NCBI GenBank assembly: GCA_947095535.1
Contig: OX352772.1
Location: 316,892,018 to 316,956,017, forward strand
Direction: 5' to 3'
From: Poecilobothrus nobilitatus
Lineage: Eukaryota; Arthropoda; Insecta; Diptera; Dolichopodidae
Length of the DNA stretch: 64,000 nucleotides
Positions 11,153 to 21,559 of this stretch are shown here, piece by piece. Positions within the stretch are counted from its first letter, which is position 1. Each line of letters begins with the position of its first letter. The notes under the pieces were generated by a model that was not told the origin of the DNA, made no database searches, and saw nothing but the letters and a program-made list of their open reading frames with translations. The translations under genes and the position numbers were made by a program.

Positions 11153-12290
11153 AGGAAAAAAATTGTAGATTTGAAGAAGTATTTATTAATGTTCTACTTA
11201 AATTTCGTTATATCCTACACATATGAATTACCAATCTTTGGATTTTGGAAAATAAGATTTCATAAAAGTGTCGTGTGCATGATAAACAAATTTCCAACAA
11301 ACGAATTTTGTTAATTAAATTTAATCCCTATAATTCATTTCACTAGAAGTGAATTTCTGAACCATTACGAATATTAAAGTAATATTTCTTTTAAATGTAA
11401 ATATTTAAGATTGGCTGTTACTGCGTAAAGGAAATATTTCAATTTTTAAGAATTTCACAAATCAATTTATGACATTTGTTTTTGTATCTTATGTCTACGA
11501 ATATAATATTATATATTGTATCTATAGAATAATGTGATGTTTAATAATATTTGACGGGTATTTGATTTTACTTTATTTATTTTTATTTTTGATTATTTAT
11601 TTATTTTCATCATTTTCAATTAAGAGGATTGCTACAATAAATAAATTATGAGAGAAAAAAGATACTAAAAAAATATTATAGAAAATAATGACAATAGTTA
11701 TAGCACATGGGACACATTTTCTATTTATCTTTTTTGTTATAAAAAAAAAGAAAATAAATTTTCTGTGTTGTGTTATGGGTATTATAAGAATTTTCATTTT
11801 GTTCTTGGAATGATAGTAAAGCTGGTTAATGATAAAAAAGTAGTTTAAGTAATTTTGCTTCCATTTTGAGCGTCCATCTGTTGATTCATATTTTTATTTA
11901 TTTCTTCAGATATTTTCAACAAAGTTATGTCAAAATTATTGCAAAGGAAATAAATTGCTATAGATCTATATATCATTTCATCTTTTATTTTATGCTGGAA
12001 TATTGGATATTTGGTGTTGGTTTTCATATATAAAACTGTTGATGTAGCATTGCAGCGGAATGGAAAAGCTCATTCTGTTTTAGTAATAGTCGGTCTATTT
12101 TTTTTACTATCATTAAAAAAAAAAAGCCTTAAATGATGATATAAGTCTAACAAATGGACATTCATATTAAACACAATCTCAGACACTGAAATGATTATTC
12201 CATTAATTAACAAAAAAAAATTTAAATATGTACAATTAATCGCATATTATTCATATTTTACTAAACCTAAATTTCTTTTTAATAATTATT
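11153..12290. other. AT-rich spacer with chance frames
   Basis: Minus-strand frames at 11597-11797 and 11845-12027 are low complexity and show no domain. No repeat copy is recognised. Confidence 0.4.
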
Positions 12291-12299
12291 TTCACTAAA

Positions 12300-12512
12300 C
12301 CGTTGATTACTAAACTATACCTATTGTAGTCGATACTATGAAACATAAATATTTCTTTTATTTCTACGCCATCTATTATCTTATACAAGAATTAAATATT
12401 TTTTTGTCTATTTTATAAAATTATTACGAAACCGTAGTTTGAACTCCTTTATGCCTTTCGATTGGAAAACCGACTACCTATCCACTACGTCATTAGATAG
12501 AAAGATTGTCTT
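12300..12512 (-). mobile_element. SINE family 2, copy 2, with tRNA-like A and B boxes
   Basis: On the minus strand the head contains TGACGTAGTGGATAG (A-box-like, 12478-12492) and then GGAGTTCAAACTAC (B-box-like, 12434-12448), about 45 bp apart as in a tRNA. The sequence between them, CGGTTTTCCAATCGAAAGGC, resembles an anticodon arm. The body then carries TTCTTGTATAAGATAATAG and ATGGCG, matching the copies at 10280 and 24655. This is the best preserved head of the family in the window. Confidence 0.55.
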
Positions 12513-12514
12513 AG

Positions 12515-13240
12515 AGTCTTAGACCAGTATTATTAAATTATAATTAGACCAGTTTTAATGAATCTAGACAGTAACTTAATTTCCTGTAAAAAAAACTTTA
12601 AAAACCACAATGTTATCAAAAAGTTGAGCTTCAAAGATCTAAGCTTGTGGAAAACTGACAATATTAAAACTATTTTTGTTATTTTTAAAAATAACTGTGA
12701 AGCATTTTGTATATTGTATATAAGCATCAAAATAATAATATTAATACTGATGCTATGTGAACGGCTATAAAAACGATATATTCTTAGGAATTTTTATGTT
12801 ATTGCGGAGTTATTAACGCTAAATAATCCGCGAAATTAACAAAATAATTTGTTATTTAATAAATAAAAATTTTATGATTAATTATTGATAAATATGACTA
12901 TAGCAGAAAAAAATATCCTGCAGATTCATTCATTATGAAAATTTAAATACAAAAAAAAACTCAAAATATAAAATAATACAATTAGAAATTTGGGGAAAAA
13001 ATAGAATTATAAATTTTCAAAAGATGAATTTTCAGATATACCTTTCAAAATAAAGAATCTATCAGAATTAAAACATAAGGACTAATGAAGACAACAAGTT
13101 GATGTCGTATTAAGAAACAAATGACTTTCATTTTTATTTAAAATAATAAAAACTATGAAGAAATTCTTTTTGTCATCTTTAAAAACACATTTTTTTTTTT
13201 AGATAATTTTAATAAAATTATGAAAAGTTAATGAAATTTT
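12515..13240. other. AT-rich spacer
   Basis: Overlapping plus and minus frames at 12533-12770 contain no domain and have AT-driven composition. Nothing else is seen. Confidence 0.4.
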
Positions 13241-13243
13241 TTA

Positions 13244-13401
13244 AATTTTTTTGATTTAATACATTTCCGTGCCACATAAATGTGCCAAGGAAATTACACA
13301 GCCTTTCTTTTTCAGGCGTGACTGCAAATGTCGTGGGGGGGGGATTATTCTTACGACGTATGTGGTATTCAAACCACGTGAGTGGGAGGCCACCGAGGCT
13401 C
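13244..13401 (-). mobile_element. SINE family 1, copy with internally deleted head
   Basis: The minus strand starts GAGCCTCGGTGGCC (tRNA-like 5' end and part of the A box). It then jumps to the region around the B box (GTGGTTTGAATACCACA) and continues into the body (TACGAC, GCAGTCACGCCTGA, AAAGGCTGTGTAATTTCC) and an A-rich end after GAAATGTATTAAA. Compared with the copy at 15352-15537, roughly 40 bp between the A and B boxes are missing. The plus strand holds a run of nine G at about 13334. Confidence 0.7.
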
Positions 13402-13673
13402 TCCTTCAATTTAAATTAAAAACTGAAAAACAGTCCTTTGTTTTATAATAAATATATGATATCTTTTAAAATAGGTGAAAAGTGTTTTTGTATATTTAAT
13501 ATTTTGTTTGTCCTAAATTCGTAAGGAATATGTATTAAATTGCAACAAAATTTTTTAGGAATATGGTCGTAAAATTAAAATTTGATCACAGATATCAGTA
13601 ACTAAACATTATCTTGACTTGACTAAACTACTTGGAGCGATTAATTTTTTGTCTTGCCTTACATTCTTGCTTT

Positions 13674-14190
13674 GTTAGCACATTTTCCAAAAAACTATTT
13701 GTTTATTAGTTTTATTCTCTCCCTGCGTCCTTACGTCTTTTTACAAAATTTATTACCGTTTAAAATGAATATATGTAATTTTAAGCACGGAAAGGTCTAA
13801 TTAAAAAATTAATATTTTGTGCAAAAACTTTTTTCACCCATTACAGAACTATAGCCCGTCAAAGTTGGAAAAAGTCCCATTTTAAATATCTCAAGTTCTG
13901 CTTAATATTTTTTCAATCTAAAAAAGTTAAACGACTGGACATTTCTTTTAAATTTTTTAATCTTAATAAATCAATATAAAATGTATAATTTTAGGCAATT
14001 TTAGTATGTAAAACTTTGCCAAAACCTTAAAGTTTTGAAAAGACAAAACCCTTTGAGAATAAGCATAATTTACTTCAGAAAGAAATTTAGTACTTTTTGT
14101 TTTGTACCCTTTTTTAAGAGATATTAGGGGTCAAATATTTCCCATTTTTAGACCTTGAGTTTTCAAGAAATTTATATTTTTTTTTTATAA
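13674..14190 (+). mobile_element. Dispersed repeat family B, degraded copy
   Basis: It opens GTTAGCACATTTTCCAAAA, then TTTATTAGTTTTATTCTCTC with a decayed CCTGCGTCC tract, TTTTTACAAAATTTATTACC, GAACTATAGCCCGTCAAAGT and AAAAAGTCCCATTTTAAATA. The order is the same as in the 4287-5051 copy. The AACCCTTTGAGAATAAG block near 14050 is also shared with the copy at 19474. The 3' end is unclear. Confidence 0.55.
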
Positions 14191-14280
14191 TTGTGTGAAA
14201 TTTATATTGATTCTGGTTAACTCATTGATGGAATCGGTACCATTTATTCTTTATCAAGAGAAATTTACTAATTGATTTGA

Positions 14281-14660
14281 TTATGATTTGTTAGTCCTGG
14301 AGAGCTTAAAACATGTCATTTCAGTCTAAGACTCGAGGAAAGGAAAGTTTCAATACTCATCTCCCCGTGGTGTATAATGGGCAACGCTAGTAGCAGCTAC
14401 CGTATAGAGGTGCCGAGCGGTTATCGAAAAAAGCAACTAAACCAGTTAGAAGTCCTAGAGTAAGAAATCATATCCAAATGTGGGTGAACTACCCAGATGG
14501 CGTAAATGACAGAGAATGAGACAGGTAAACGGAAATCATCTGATTAAATTTCACGAGAGTATATTATAAAAATGAATAATTCAAAATGAAAAGGTAGGTT
14601 GAGCAATCTAAATAGTACTCGGCGACGGCTTACCTGATATATCTCAAAATGCTTTAGACG
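14281..14660. other. Unidentified GC-richer segment with a tRNA-like word
   Basis: This stretch is visibly richer in G+C than its surroundings and contains GAGGTGCCGAGCGGTTAT (14408-14425). That resembles the A-box region of tRNA-Ser/Leu (GTGGCCGAGCGGTTAAGG). No matching B box or cloverleaf could be completed, so it is not a tRNA gene. A SINE or LINE remnant is the most likely source. The minus-strand frame at 14544-14747 shows no domain. Confidence 0.3.
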
Positions 14661-15350
14661 ATTTTCAGCAAACTTTTTGTTCTTGGGGTTTTTTACAATA
14701 TTCCATATTAAATTCATAAACATAAATATTGAAAACAACTTAGCCAACCCAACCAGATCACCTTTTAGAACAAAGATTTACAATAAATAAACCAATTTAA
14801 ACTGTATCCAATGATTGAAGAAATTTCTTAGAAAAGTTTTTGTCTTATTTTTTTTCATTCAAATTTCTTTACTTGTTTTTCTAATATGAAATGAATGAAA
14901 ACCAATCAAATTAAATATTATAATATAACATGTATACATATATGAGCTTAATTTAGGAAAAAAAAATTTAAAAAACTTATATGAGATAAAAAAAAAAAAA
15001 ATTTCTTCCACGGTTCAATGGATAATACCGTGAAATTTTCTTTCAAAATTTTATATTCATTTCATCAATATTATAACTCAATTTTATTTTTTATTTTTGC
15101 TGAATTTTGCTTTTTTGCATCAATAATTTTGAATAAAAAAATTGAGCTTGTACATATATAAAAATTGAACTTAACTCCTTTCTTTTAATTTTAATATTAA
15201 AATACTAACGACGCATTCATTCAAATAAATTTTAAACAGTGCTAAGCAAAATTTTTTAAACGATATAGTTTTTTTTTTTTAATGAATATTAATAATATAG
15301 CTTTTAAAATTCACAATTACAAAATTTCTAAAAATCTATACCTTAATACT
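14661..15350. other. AT-rich spacer
   Basis: Long A and T runs (for example 14985-15002) and no recognisable feature. Confidence 0.4.
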
Positions 15351-15351
15351 A

Positions 15352-15537
15352 TTTTTTTATTGTATTTCTCTCAAACATAAATGTGGACAGGAATTTATAC
15401 AGCCTTTCCTGTTCAGGCGTGGCTGTAAATGTCGTAAGGGGGAATAACTCTTACGACGTGTGTGGTATTCGAACCCACACTCACTCGGTGTTTACAGCAT
15501 ATTTTATACACTCTTACCCACTAGGCCACCGTGGCTC
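15352..15537 (-). mobile_element. SINE family 1, full-length tRNA-derived copy
   Basis: On the minus strand the element starts GAGCCACGGTGGCCTAGTGG, with A box TGGCCTAGTGG (15518-15528) and B box GGTTCGAATAC (15465-15475). These are tRNA-type internal RNA polymerase III promoter boxes at a plausible spacing. A body follows (CGTCGTAAGAGTTATTCCCC, ACAGCCACGCCTGAACAGG, AAAGGCTGTATAAATTCC), then GAGAAATACAATAAAAAAA. At 186 bp it looks essentially complete. Other copies are at 13244-13401 (minus) and 47662-47796 (plus). No clear target duplication was found. It does not encode protein and would depend on a LINE partner. Confidence 0.78.
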
Positions 15538-15840
15538 TTGAAACAAATTGTGTTTCTCATTTTGATTTTAGTCATGAAAGTGGACATAATTTGAGAAGTT
15601 TATCACTTGTATACAATGATTTTTAAATTTGTGTTAAAAATTTGTTTAAAAAATTTTGATATTATAGCTTTGGTTTTGGAATAGCTTTATAAATTCAGCA
15701 ACACTGTCGTATATTAATTGCATTCGTTAATTTAATATATGAATGTGAAACAGAAAAGCTTGTAAATCTATACCTAACCAGTAATAGGTGTATGCATTGT
15801 AAGCGTTCAAACAGTTGATTACAAAGCATAATATAAAAAT

Positions 15841-16245
15841 GCATTGTATCGCTGAGTTATATAGTAAGGACTTGAAAACTCCCACAACAGGGTGACCTAG
15901 AACCATGGTCTTTAAACTAAAGTTGGTGAACTGGCCAAGATATTTTTAATGATGCCGTACATGTTTATATATCGTTAAATTTTATAGTAGGAGATTATAA
16001 ACTACCTCAGCACCCAACCAGGGTTAACTGAAATCATGGTTCCCAAACAAAAGTTGTATAGTTCGCCAGAGTTTTTTTTATAATGATACGCCACATGATG
16101 ATATATCGCTGACTTTATTGTAAGAGTTCAAAATTTCCTCAGCATTAAAGTAGTGTGATCAGGAACCATTATCCCCATTATGCCCAAACGAAAATTCTAA
16201 AGTTCGCTAAGATCTTTTCAAGGAAATCCCGCATGAAGACAATCG
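15841..16245 (+). repeat. Tandem repeat, three units of about 130 bp
   Basis: Three diverged units each run ATCGCTGA, then (A)CC-rich text, a GAACCATGGT-like word, CCCAAACAAAAGTTGTA, AGTTCGCCAAGAT and TAATGATGCCGCACATG. The GAACCATGGT-like words lie at about 15901, 16035 and 16163, a period of 128-134 bp. No unit is open in any frame. Short internal arrays like this are common in Helentron-type and satellite sequences; no ends were found here. Confidence 0.65.
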
Positions 16246-17345
16246 GATATAAATTTTCATATTACCATACAATTTATAAAGAGCTAAAAGGCTCTTTTGC
16301 AATTGAATAGGACAGATTTTTCTGGATGGTTACACTTCAAGCAATATCAAATTTCTTTTACCACTAGCCTCTGGCACATTTAGAAATGCTTCATCTTTTT
16401 GATACGAAGTGGTTTCACACATTTGTTAGAAAAAGTTTTATAGAATATATAAAATACAATAAAATTAAAGTGTGTTTTTGAGGAAAATATACAGATTTTA
16501 GTTTTTACATTACTGCAGTCATAACAGAATATTGTCTTTTATTGCGTGTGGTGGTAAAATATAAAAAAAAAAAAATTTAAATTTTTTGACATTTTGCAGT
16601 GCAAAAGGTATTTGGCTTAATCTTTACTTAACCTTACTAAAAATCTTAAATCTAATATCAATTTTAAGAAAATATAAGGTATAATAGAAGTGATAAAATA
16701 TCTTTGTCCAAAAATACATATATTTAATTTAATTATAAGCGTTTTAAGATTTGTTTTTGTGTTGAACTGTATCTTTATATTATACCTTATATTCAAATCT
16801 ACCTTTGTATCTTTTTTACTTTTGATTGTTATAAGTTTGTTTTAAAGAAAAATAAAATAAAATAATTTCTTTTAAACATCATTTTTTATTCTTTGATCTT
16901 TGATTATTTTTTACATGTTACATATACGATTACAAACATATACTTGCATACATATATAAGCAATTTATATAATATAGATATTGATATATGTACATATTAT
17001 ATTTTGATAAAGAAAAAACTTATACACCTAAGTATATGCAAAAATATACTTAGTTTAAAAAACAAATATTTATAACTGTGACATATACACACGTTTATAT
17101 CAATATACTTATATGAATATACTTATGCTGCGCATAAATGAATAAATCATTATACAGAATGTCTCATTATTTTTTTTTTCTGTCATATCTTCTTTTAATT
17201 TTACATTACATTTTGCAAATATGTTTAAAGGCTTCAAAATAAATTAAACAACGGTTAAAATATCTTAAGTTTTGTACTAATGAAAAAGTATGATTTAAAA
17301 GCATTATTGATCTAATCATTGTTGATCAATGATGTAAAAGCATTG
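16246..17345. other. AT-rich spacer with TATA microsatellite patches
   Basis: Dense TACATA/TATATA text occupies about 16920-17110. The frame at 16893-17075 is a translation of that simple sequence, not a gene. Confidence 0.4.
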
Positions 17346-17349
17346 AGGT

Positions 17350-17912
17350 ATCTTTTTAGCTCTTCTGTCCGCCTTGTTGCAAAACGTGTGCACCGTTTAA
17401 GATAGAACAATTAACTTTTAATACTTTTTCAATCTAAAAACGCCTAAAGACAGCAGTTTTTGTTACTTTCATAAATCATTATCAAATCCCATTATTTTAC
17501 CATTTTAGTATTTAATATTTACTGTTATGTCAAAATAAAATTTTGTTAGATTTTGCTTCCTTCTCCGTAACGTTTTTAGATAGAATTTTTAAATTGTGAG
17601 AGAAAACACATCTTTTAAAATTAGTATAAATTTTGACACATTTTAACTAGTACAAATTTTTTCAAAATCAAACCCAAAAATTAAAGCTTCAACATTATAC
17701 TTTTACATGTTTTAAAAACTTTTCTTAATTATTTAGGATTTCCTTAAAATTGGAACAAGTGCTTCTTCATTTTTCACAATTTTTTTTTACATAATATAAA
17801 ATTCTAAGATTTTACAAATTTTGGTGTAAGTCATAGTATTCTAAACTGTTTTTATGGTCTTTTGGAAAATGTGAACCGGTAAAATGTTCGCATTTACACC
17901 ATAAATTTTTTA
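17350..17912 (+). mobile_element. Dispersed repeat family B, degraded copy
   Basis: TTCTGTCCGCCTTGTTGCAA, GTGCACCGTTTAAGATAGA, ACTTTTTCAATCTAAAAACG, GTATTTAATATTTACTG and TTTTTAGATAGAATTTTTAA occur in family B order. It ends near GGAAAATGTGAACCGG and TTCGCATTTACACC, the decayed form of the usual GGAAATGTGCGC end. An internal part is missing compared with 4287-5051. Confidence 0.5.
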
Positions 17913-17976
17913 CTTTTTTTTGTTTGCCTTCCTTACTTTATCTTAAACTATAGTATTTTATTCATGGAACACTCTG

Positions 17977-18291
17977 TCAATTACATATATATATTTTGGC
18001 CATGTAAAAATTTTTTGATTCTATTTTAACAGGAAAAGATAATGTCATTATATTTTTTTTTTGATAAAATAAAAAAAAAAAAGTTTGACGGTGTTTTCTT
18101 TTTTTTTTCCATATGCAAAAAAGATTTATTGAACCGTAAAAGCAAAATTGAACTGAAGAAGGAAAGCAGCAAACAAATAAAGAAAAAATCAAATAAAAAA
18201 GAAAAAGAAATAAAAAATTAGCCCATGGATAATTCTTTTTTTTTTTTGTTAAATTACAAAACAGGACATGTGTAAAGGACATCAATGACAT
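17977..18291 (-). other. Low-complexity 104-codon frame, not supported as a gene
   Basis: Length alone makes this frame stand out, but its composition is runs of F, L and K from poly-T/poly-A DNA. No domain, splice context or start context supports it. It is listed only to explain the interval. Confidence 0.15.
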
Positions 18292-18299
18292 TTAAGTTA

Positions 18300-19140
18300 A
18301 CAAAAAGTACACATGTGTATGTACCTAACGTCATATCATAATATTTGTTATATATATTATGTACAATAGATATTTTTATCGTTCGCTTGGTTGATCCTTT
18401 TTATTAACTAATATAAGATATTTGTTACAAAATTAAACGGTCGTTTATTGTTTATTTTTTTTTTTTTTTGGCAATATCAAAAACAGTAGCAATGACATTA
18501 ACATCAGTGGTATGTTCTGGGAAAAGGATAAATATGTATTTTAGTTTAACTATAATAAAAAGGGTATCCTTTTTCATAAAATATATTTTAATTATAATAT
18601 TTTGCAAAATTTTTTTAAATTCGATTTAAATAATGACCTATAAAATAACTGAAATTTTGAAAGGTATAAAAGTAATTAAAAAAAAAAAAAAGGATAATTG
18701 AGTTGTAAAAAAAATTGATGAAAATTATGGGATAATTATATTGATAAATATATTTAAAAATTTGAATTAATTTTAGAAAAATTAATTTTAAATTTATTTA
18801 TATTCCTAATTTATTTTTTTAGAAGGTTAGTACGACTAGGCTTAAGAAAATGACTACAAATAGAAATAATTGAAGCTTCATATAAATAATTTCTGTATGG
18901 ATATGATGGATATAAGTTAGAAAAACTGAATAGATTTAGATTTAGAAAGTTTTTTTTATTAGAAATATAAAAATTAACAATAAAAGCTATGGCCCTTTTC
19001 CTCCCGGATGTGGGCCATAAAACTGAATAGTGTATTTGTAGCTTTAAATCACATTATAAATCTTAGACAACAAAAATTCTTGATTTTAGAAACATCTGGG
19101 TAACTGAAAAGAAGAAATTTTATGTTATAATTAGTAAAGG
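18300..19140. other. AT-rich spacer with a small GC hairpin
   Basis: TATGGCCC and GGGCCATA (18988-19019) form an 8-bp stem around a short GC-containing loop. Nothing else is identified. Confidence 0.4.
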
Positions 19141-19163
19141 TACACTCTGCCGTTCTGAAATTC

Positions 19164-19223
19164 AAATTTAAGTCGGAAAAAAGAAATAGAATAGACTATA
19201 TTTCTTTTTTCCGACTTAAATTT
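19164..19223. repeat. Perfect 25-bp inverted repeat (hairpin)
   Basis: The left arm 19164-19188 (core AAGTCGGAAAAAAGAAATA) and the right arm 19199-19223 (core TATTTCTTTTTTCCGACTT) are exact reverse complements over 25 bp, with a 10-base loop. Symmetry does not continue outward, so this is a discrete hairpin. A perfect arm in such decayed surroundings suggests a recent origin or maintained structure. It resembles neither a terminator of an identified gene nor a known RNA. Confidence 0.75.
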
Positions 19224-19473
19224 TTTTTCTGAATTAAATCTTATAATTTCGACTCAGACAAATTTGACTCTTTGCCTTTTTTCGTATAGTAATTTGATGC
19301 GTTGTAAGTTCAATTCAATTTATACACAAATATTTTGACAAACGTGAAACCATTTAATTTTTTTAGTTATTCTTAATTTTGATTACAATTTTAAACTAAA
19401 AATCAATTCAGTAATATGTTTTGTTTACATTTTAATATGTCAGTAAAATGATTAGATAATAAACATCCTGTTT

Positions 19474-20012
19474 TTTAGCATATTTTTCAAAAATATTTTA
19501 GGATATTTTCGTATTAGTTTCGTTCTGTTCATCTGTCTTTGATTGTCTCTCGATCTGTTTACAAAATATCTACATCGTTTGCGATAGATTTTAACCGTGG
19601 ATAGGTTTCATTAAAAAAAATAGAATATTTTAATGATATGGAACTATAACGTCCCAAATTTAATGTCCTATATATTTAAATTTCTATACTTCAAATTCTA
19701 AAACTCATTTTTTTGATCTTAAAATGCATAAAAGATAGGTATTTTTTTTAAATCTTTATAAATCAAAAAGAATTTTATGCAGTTTTCAAATTTACCGTTA
19801 TTAGTAACTAAAATTATTTCGCAAAAATTTTAATGCGATATATATCGCTTAACGAACAAAGCTAAGAAACATAAAATTTTCCGAATCAGATCTTTGAGAA
19901 TAAGTATAAGTTACTTCAGAAAATAATTTTCCTATTCAGCTCATGTTGTAAATATATGGGGTTCAAAAATTAAAAAGTTATTTTTTTAAAGTGTCTGTAA
20001 CTTGAACATCCT
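19474..20012 (+). mobile_element. Dispersed repeat family B, degraded copy
   Basis: TTTAGCATATTTTTCAAAAA, TAGTTTCGTTCTGTTC, CATCTGTC, GTTTACAAAATATCTACATC, ACCGTGGATAGGTTTCAT, TTCTATACTTCAAATTC and TTGAGAATAAGTATAAGTTA follow family B order. It shares the TTGAGAATAAG block with the 13674 copy. It ends near 20010 in AT-rich sequence. Confidence 0.5.
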
Positions 20013-20049
20013 TTTCAATCTCTTAAAAATAAGATGTTAAAAATGAAAG

Positions 20050-20915
20050 CTTATACTTACTTACTTAACGTGCTCAAGCTGGTCTTAAATGTATCACATT
20101 AGCACACTTTGAAACCCCTTTTTTTATATACCACCTTCTTTTTTTTATAGTTTATTATATGTCCTGCAGGATTAAACAAACTAATTTTGTAAATATTTAA
20201 TAAAACAAAAAATAAATACAAATAAAAGATAAATATTATCGAATATTTTTTGATGTTCTCAAAGTACTCAAAATTAAATAAATTTTTTCCTAAACAATTC
20301 AAAAAAAAAAAATCTTTAGATACATACATAAGTAGTTACGTTTTTTTCGATTAAATCCCCTTTAGGCAAAGTAATTTTTTTTTTTTTGGAGATTTTGAAA
20401 CATTTTCAAAACAAATAGTAAAATAAATGAAAAGAGTAAAAGTAACAATAATCAGAGAAAAAAAATTAATAATAAAAAAAAGACTTGTGAAATAAATGAA
20501 AATAATTTACTGATAATGACTTCAAACTGTGACATTTAGATAAATTTTTACGACCAGTTCGTTTTTTATTTTTTTTTATCCTGGAAATCTAGTATATAAT
20601 ACAATATGTCATAAAAAATGTGTATAATATGTGCATTTTAGGCAATGTTATATATGTGTATGCAGTCAAGAAAGTTTAATTCATTAAAATCACTTTATAC
20701 TGTGAATATAATAATGCTGTAAACACCCAGCCTTTCAAAATAGAATGGTGTAGAAGAGTTGATTTATAAAGGTTGACATTTTTCCATCCTGAATTTCTTC
20801 TTGAATTTTCCTGAACAATTTTAAATTTTAGGGTTTTTAACAATACTTTTCACAATTAAGGAATATGAAATTAGTTTGTGCTATGAAATTCTATCATAAT
20901 AGCATTTTCATTTTA
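20050..20915. other. AT-rich spacer, possible LINE tail trace at the start
   Basis: ACTTACTTACTTAACGTGCT at about 20055 resembles the ACTTACTTAA-type 3' ends of some fly retroelements, but too little remains to call it. The minus-strand frame at 20099-20329 is low complexity. Nothing else is seen. Confidence 0.3.
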
Positions 20916-20917
20916 AT

Positions 20918-21402
20918 AAACTTTTTCTTATATCTATGAAAATGAATCTAATTCTACATATTTTTCAGAAAACTAAAACGTATTTGAAAAGGCAAGCGTT
21001 TATTGAAAAGTAGACGTACAAATAAAATAACTTTAAGTGCATAAAACCTTAGATCTGTTTTATATCTTGACAGAAATACTGTGGGTAGGATTCAAATCGT
21101 TAACTTTATGGTTTGAGGTGAAAAATCACTCCTAAAAGCGAAAAAAACTCTTTCTTATGTCTATGAAAATTGATCTAATTGTACATATTTTTCAGAAAAC
21201 TAAAAAGTATTTGAAAAGACAAACGTAGAAATAAAACAACTTTATGTTCGTGAAACGTTAGACCTGTTTTCTATCCTCACAGAAATTATGCGGTTAACGT
21301 GGATAGGGATCAAATAGTTAATTACATAGTTTACTGATTAACGGTATGTCAGTATCTCTATGTGATTGAGATAAAAAATCACTCCTAAAGGCGGCGGGTT
21401 TG
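20918..21402 (-). mobile_element. SINE family 3, two copies in tandem
   Basis: Two units (about 20918-21145 and 21146-21402) share TTTTTCAGAAAACTAAAA, TATTTGAAAAG and AAAAATCACTCCTAAA at matching places. They are offset by 227 bp at one end and 254 bp at the other. On the minus strand the second unit starts TTTAGGAGTGATTTTTTATC, then CTCAATCACATAGAGATACT (A-box-like), with TATTTGATCCCTATCC (B-box-like) about 50 bp on. The first unit reads GATTTGAATCCTACCC at the same place but lacks about 27 bp between the boxes. That is a tRNA-derived SINE head. Head-to-tail pairing suggests insertion of one copy next to the other, or a segmental duplication. Confidence 0.5.
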
Positions 21403-21552
21403 TTAAGCACATTAAACGGAGAAGCAAAAAGAAAAGCATTAAGAATGGTCATCAAGAATTACTCCGATATTAGAATAATTATTAGTAGTCTGCAGTTCAC
21501 AAGCTCAGAAACAGTAAAGAATTTTCCAGCCTATTCAAAAAAAAAAGAGTAA
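21403..21552 (+). pseudogene. Possible retroelement gag-like fragment
   Basis: A 49-codon frame reads LSTLNGEAKRKALRMVIKNY, then SDIRIIISSLQ, and ends at a stop after a lysine run. The pattern L..L.GEA...A..M......D...II..L loosely resembles the gag region of insect BEL/Pao-type LTR elements. No protease, RT or LTR lies nearby. The match is weak, and this may be chance sequence beside the SINE pair. Confidence 0.2.
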
Positions 21553-21559
21553 ACATCGT

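Noticed and set aside
14408..14500. tRNA-Ser/Leu gene suggested by GAGGTGCCGAGCGGTTAT
   Set aside because: No B box or acceptor stem pairing could be completed; more likely a SINE head fragment.
16600..16640. Micro-exon between TTTTGCAG and GTATTT
   Set aside because: Only 8 bp between signals; splice-like words are expected by chance in this composition.
17977..18291. 104-codon minus-strand frame
   Set aside because: Made of F/L/K runs from homopolymers, no domain, no splice or start context.
20918..21402. Pair of LTRs of a retrovirus-like element
   Set aside because: The units are adjacent, lack TG...CA ends and carry tRNA-like A/B boxes; SINE duplication explains them better.
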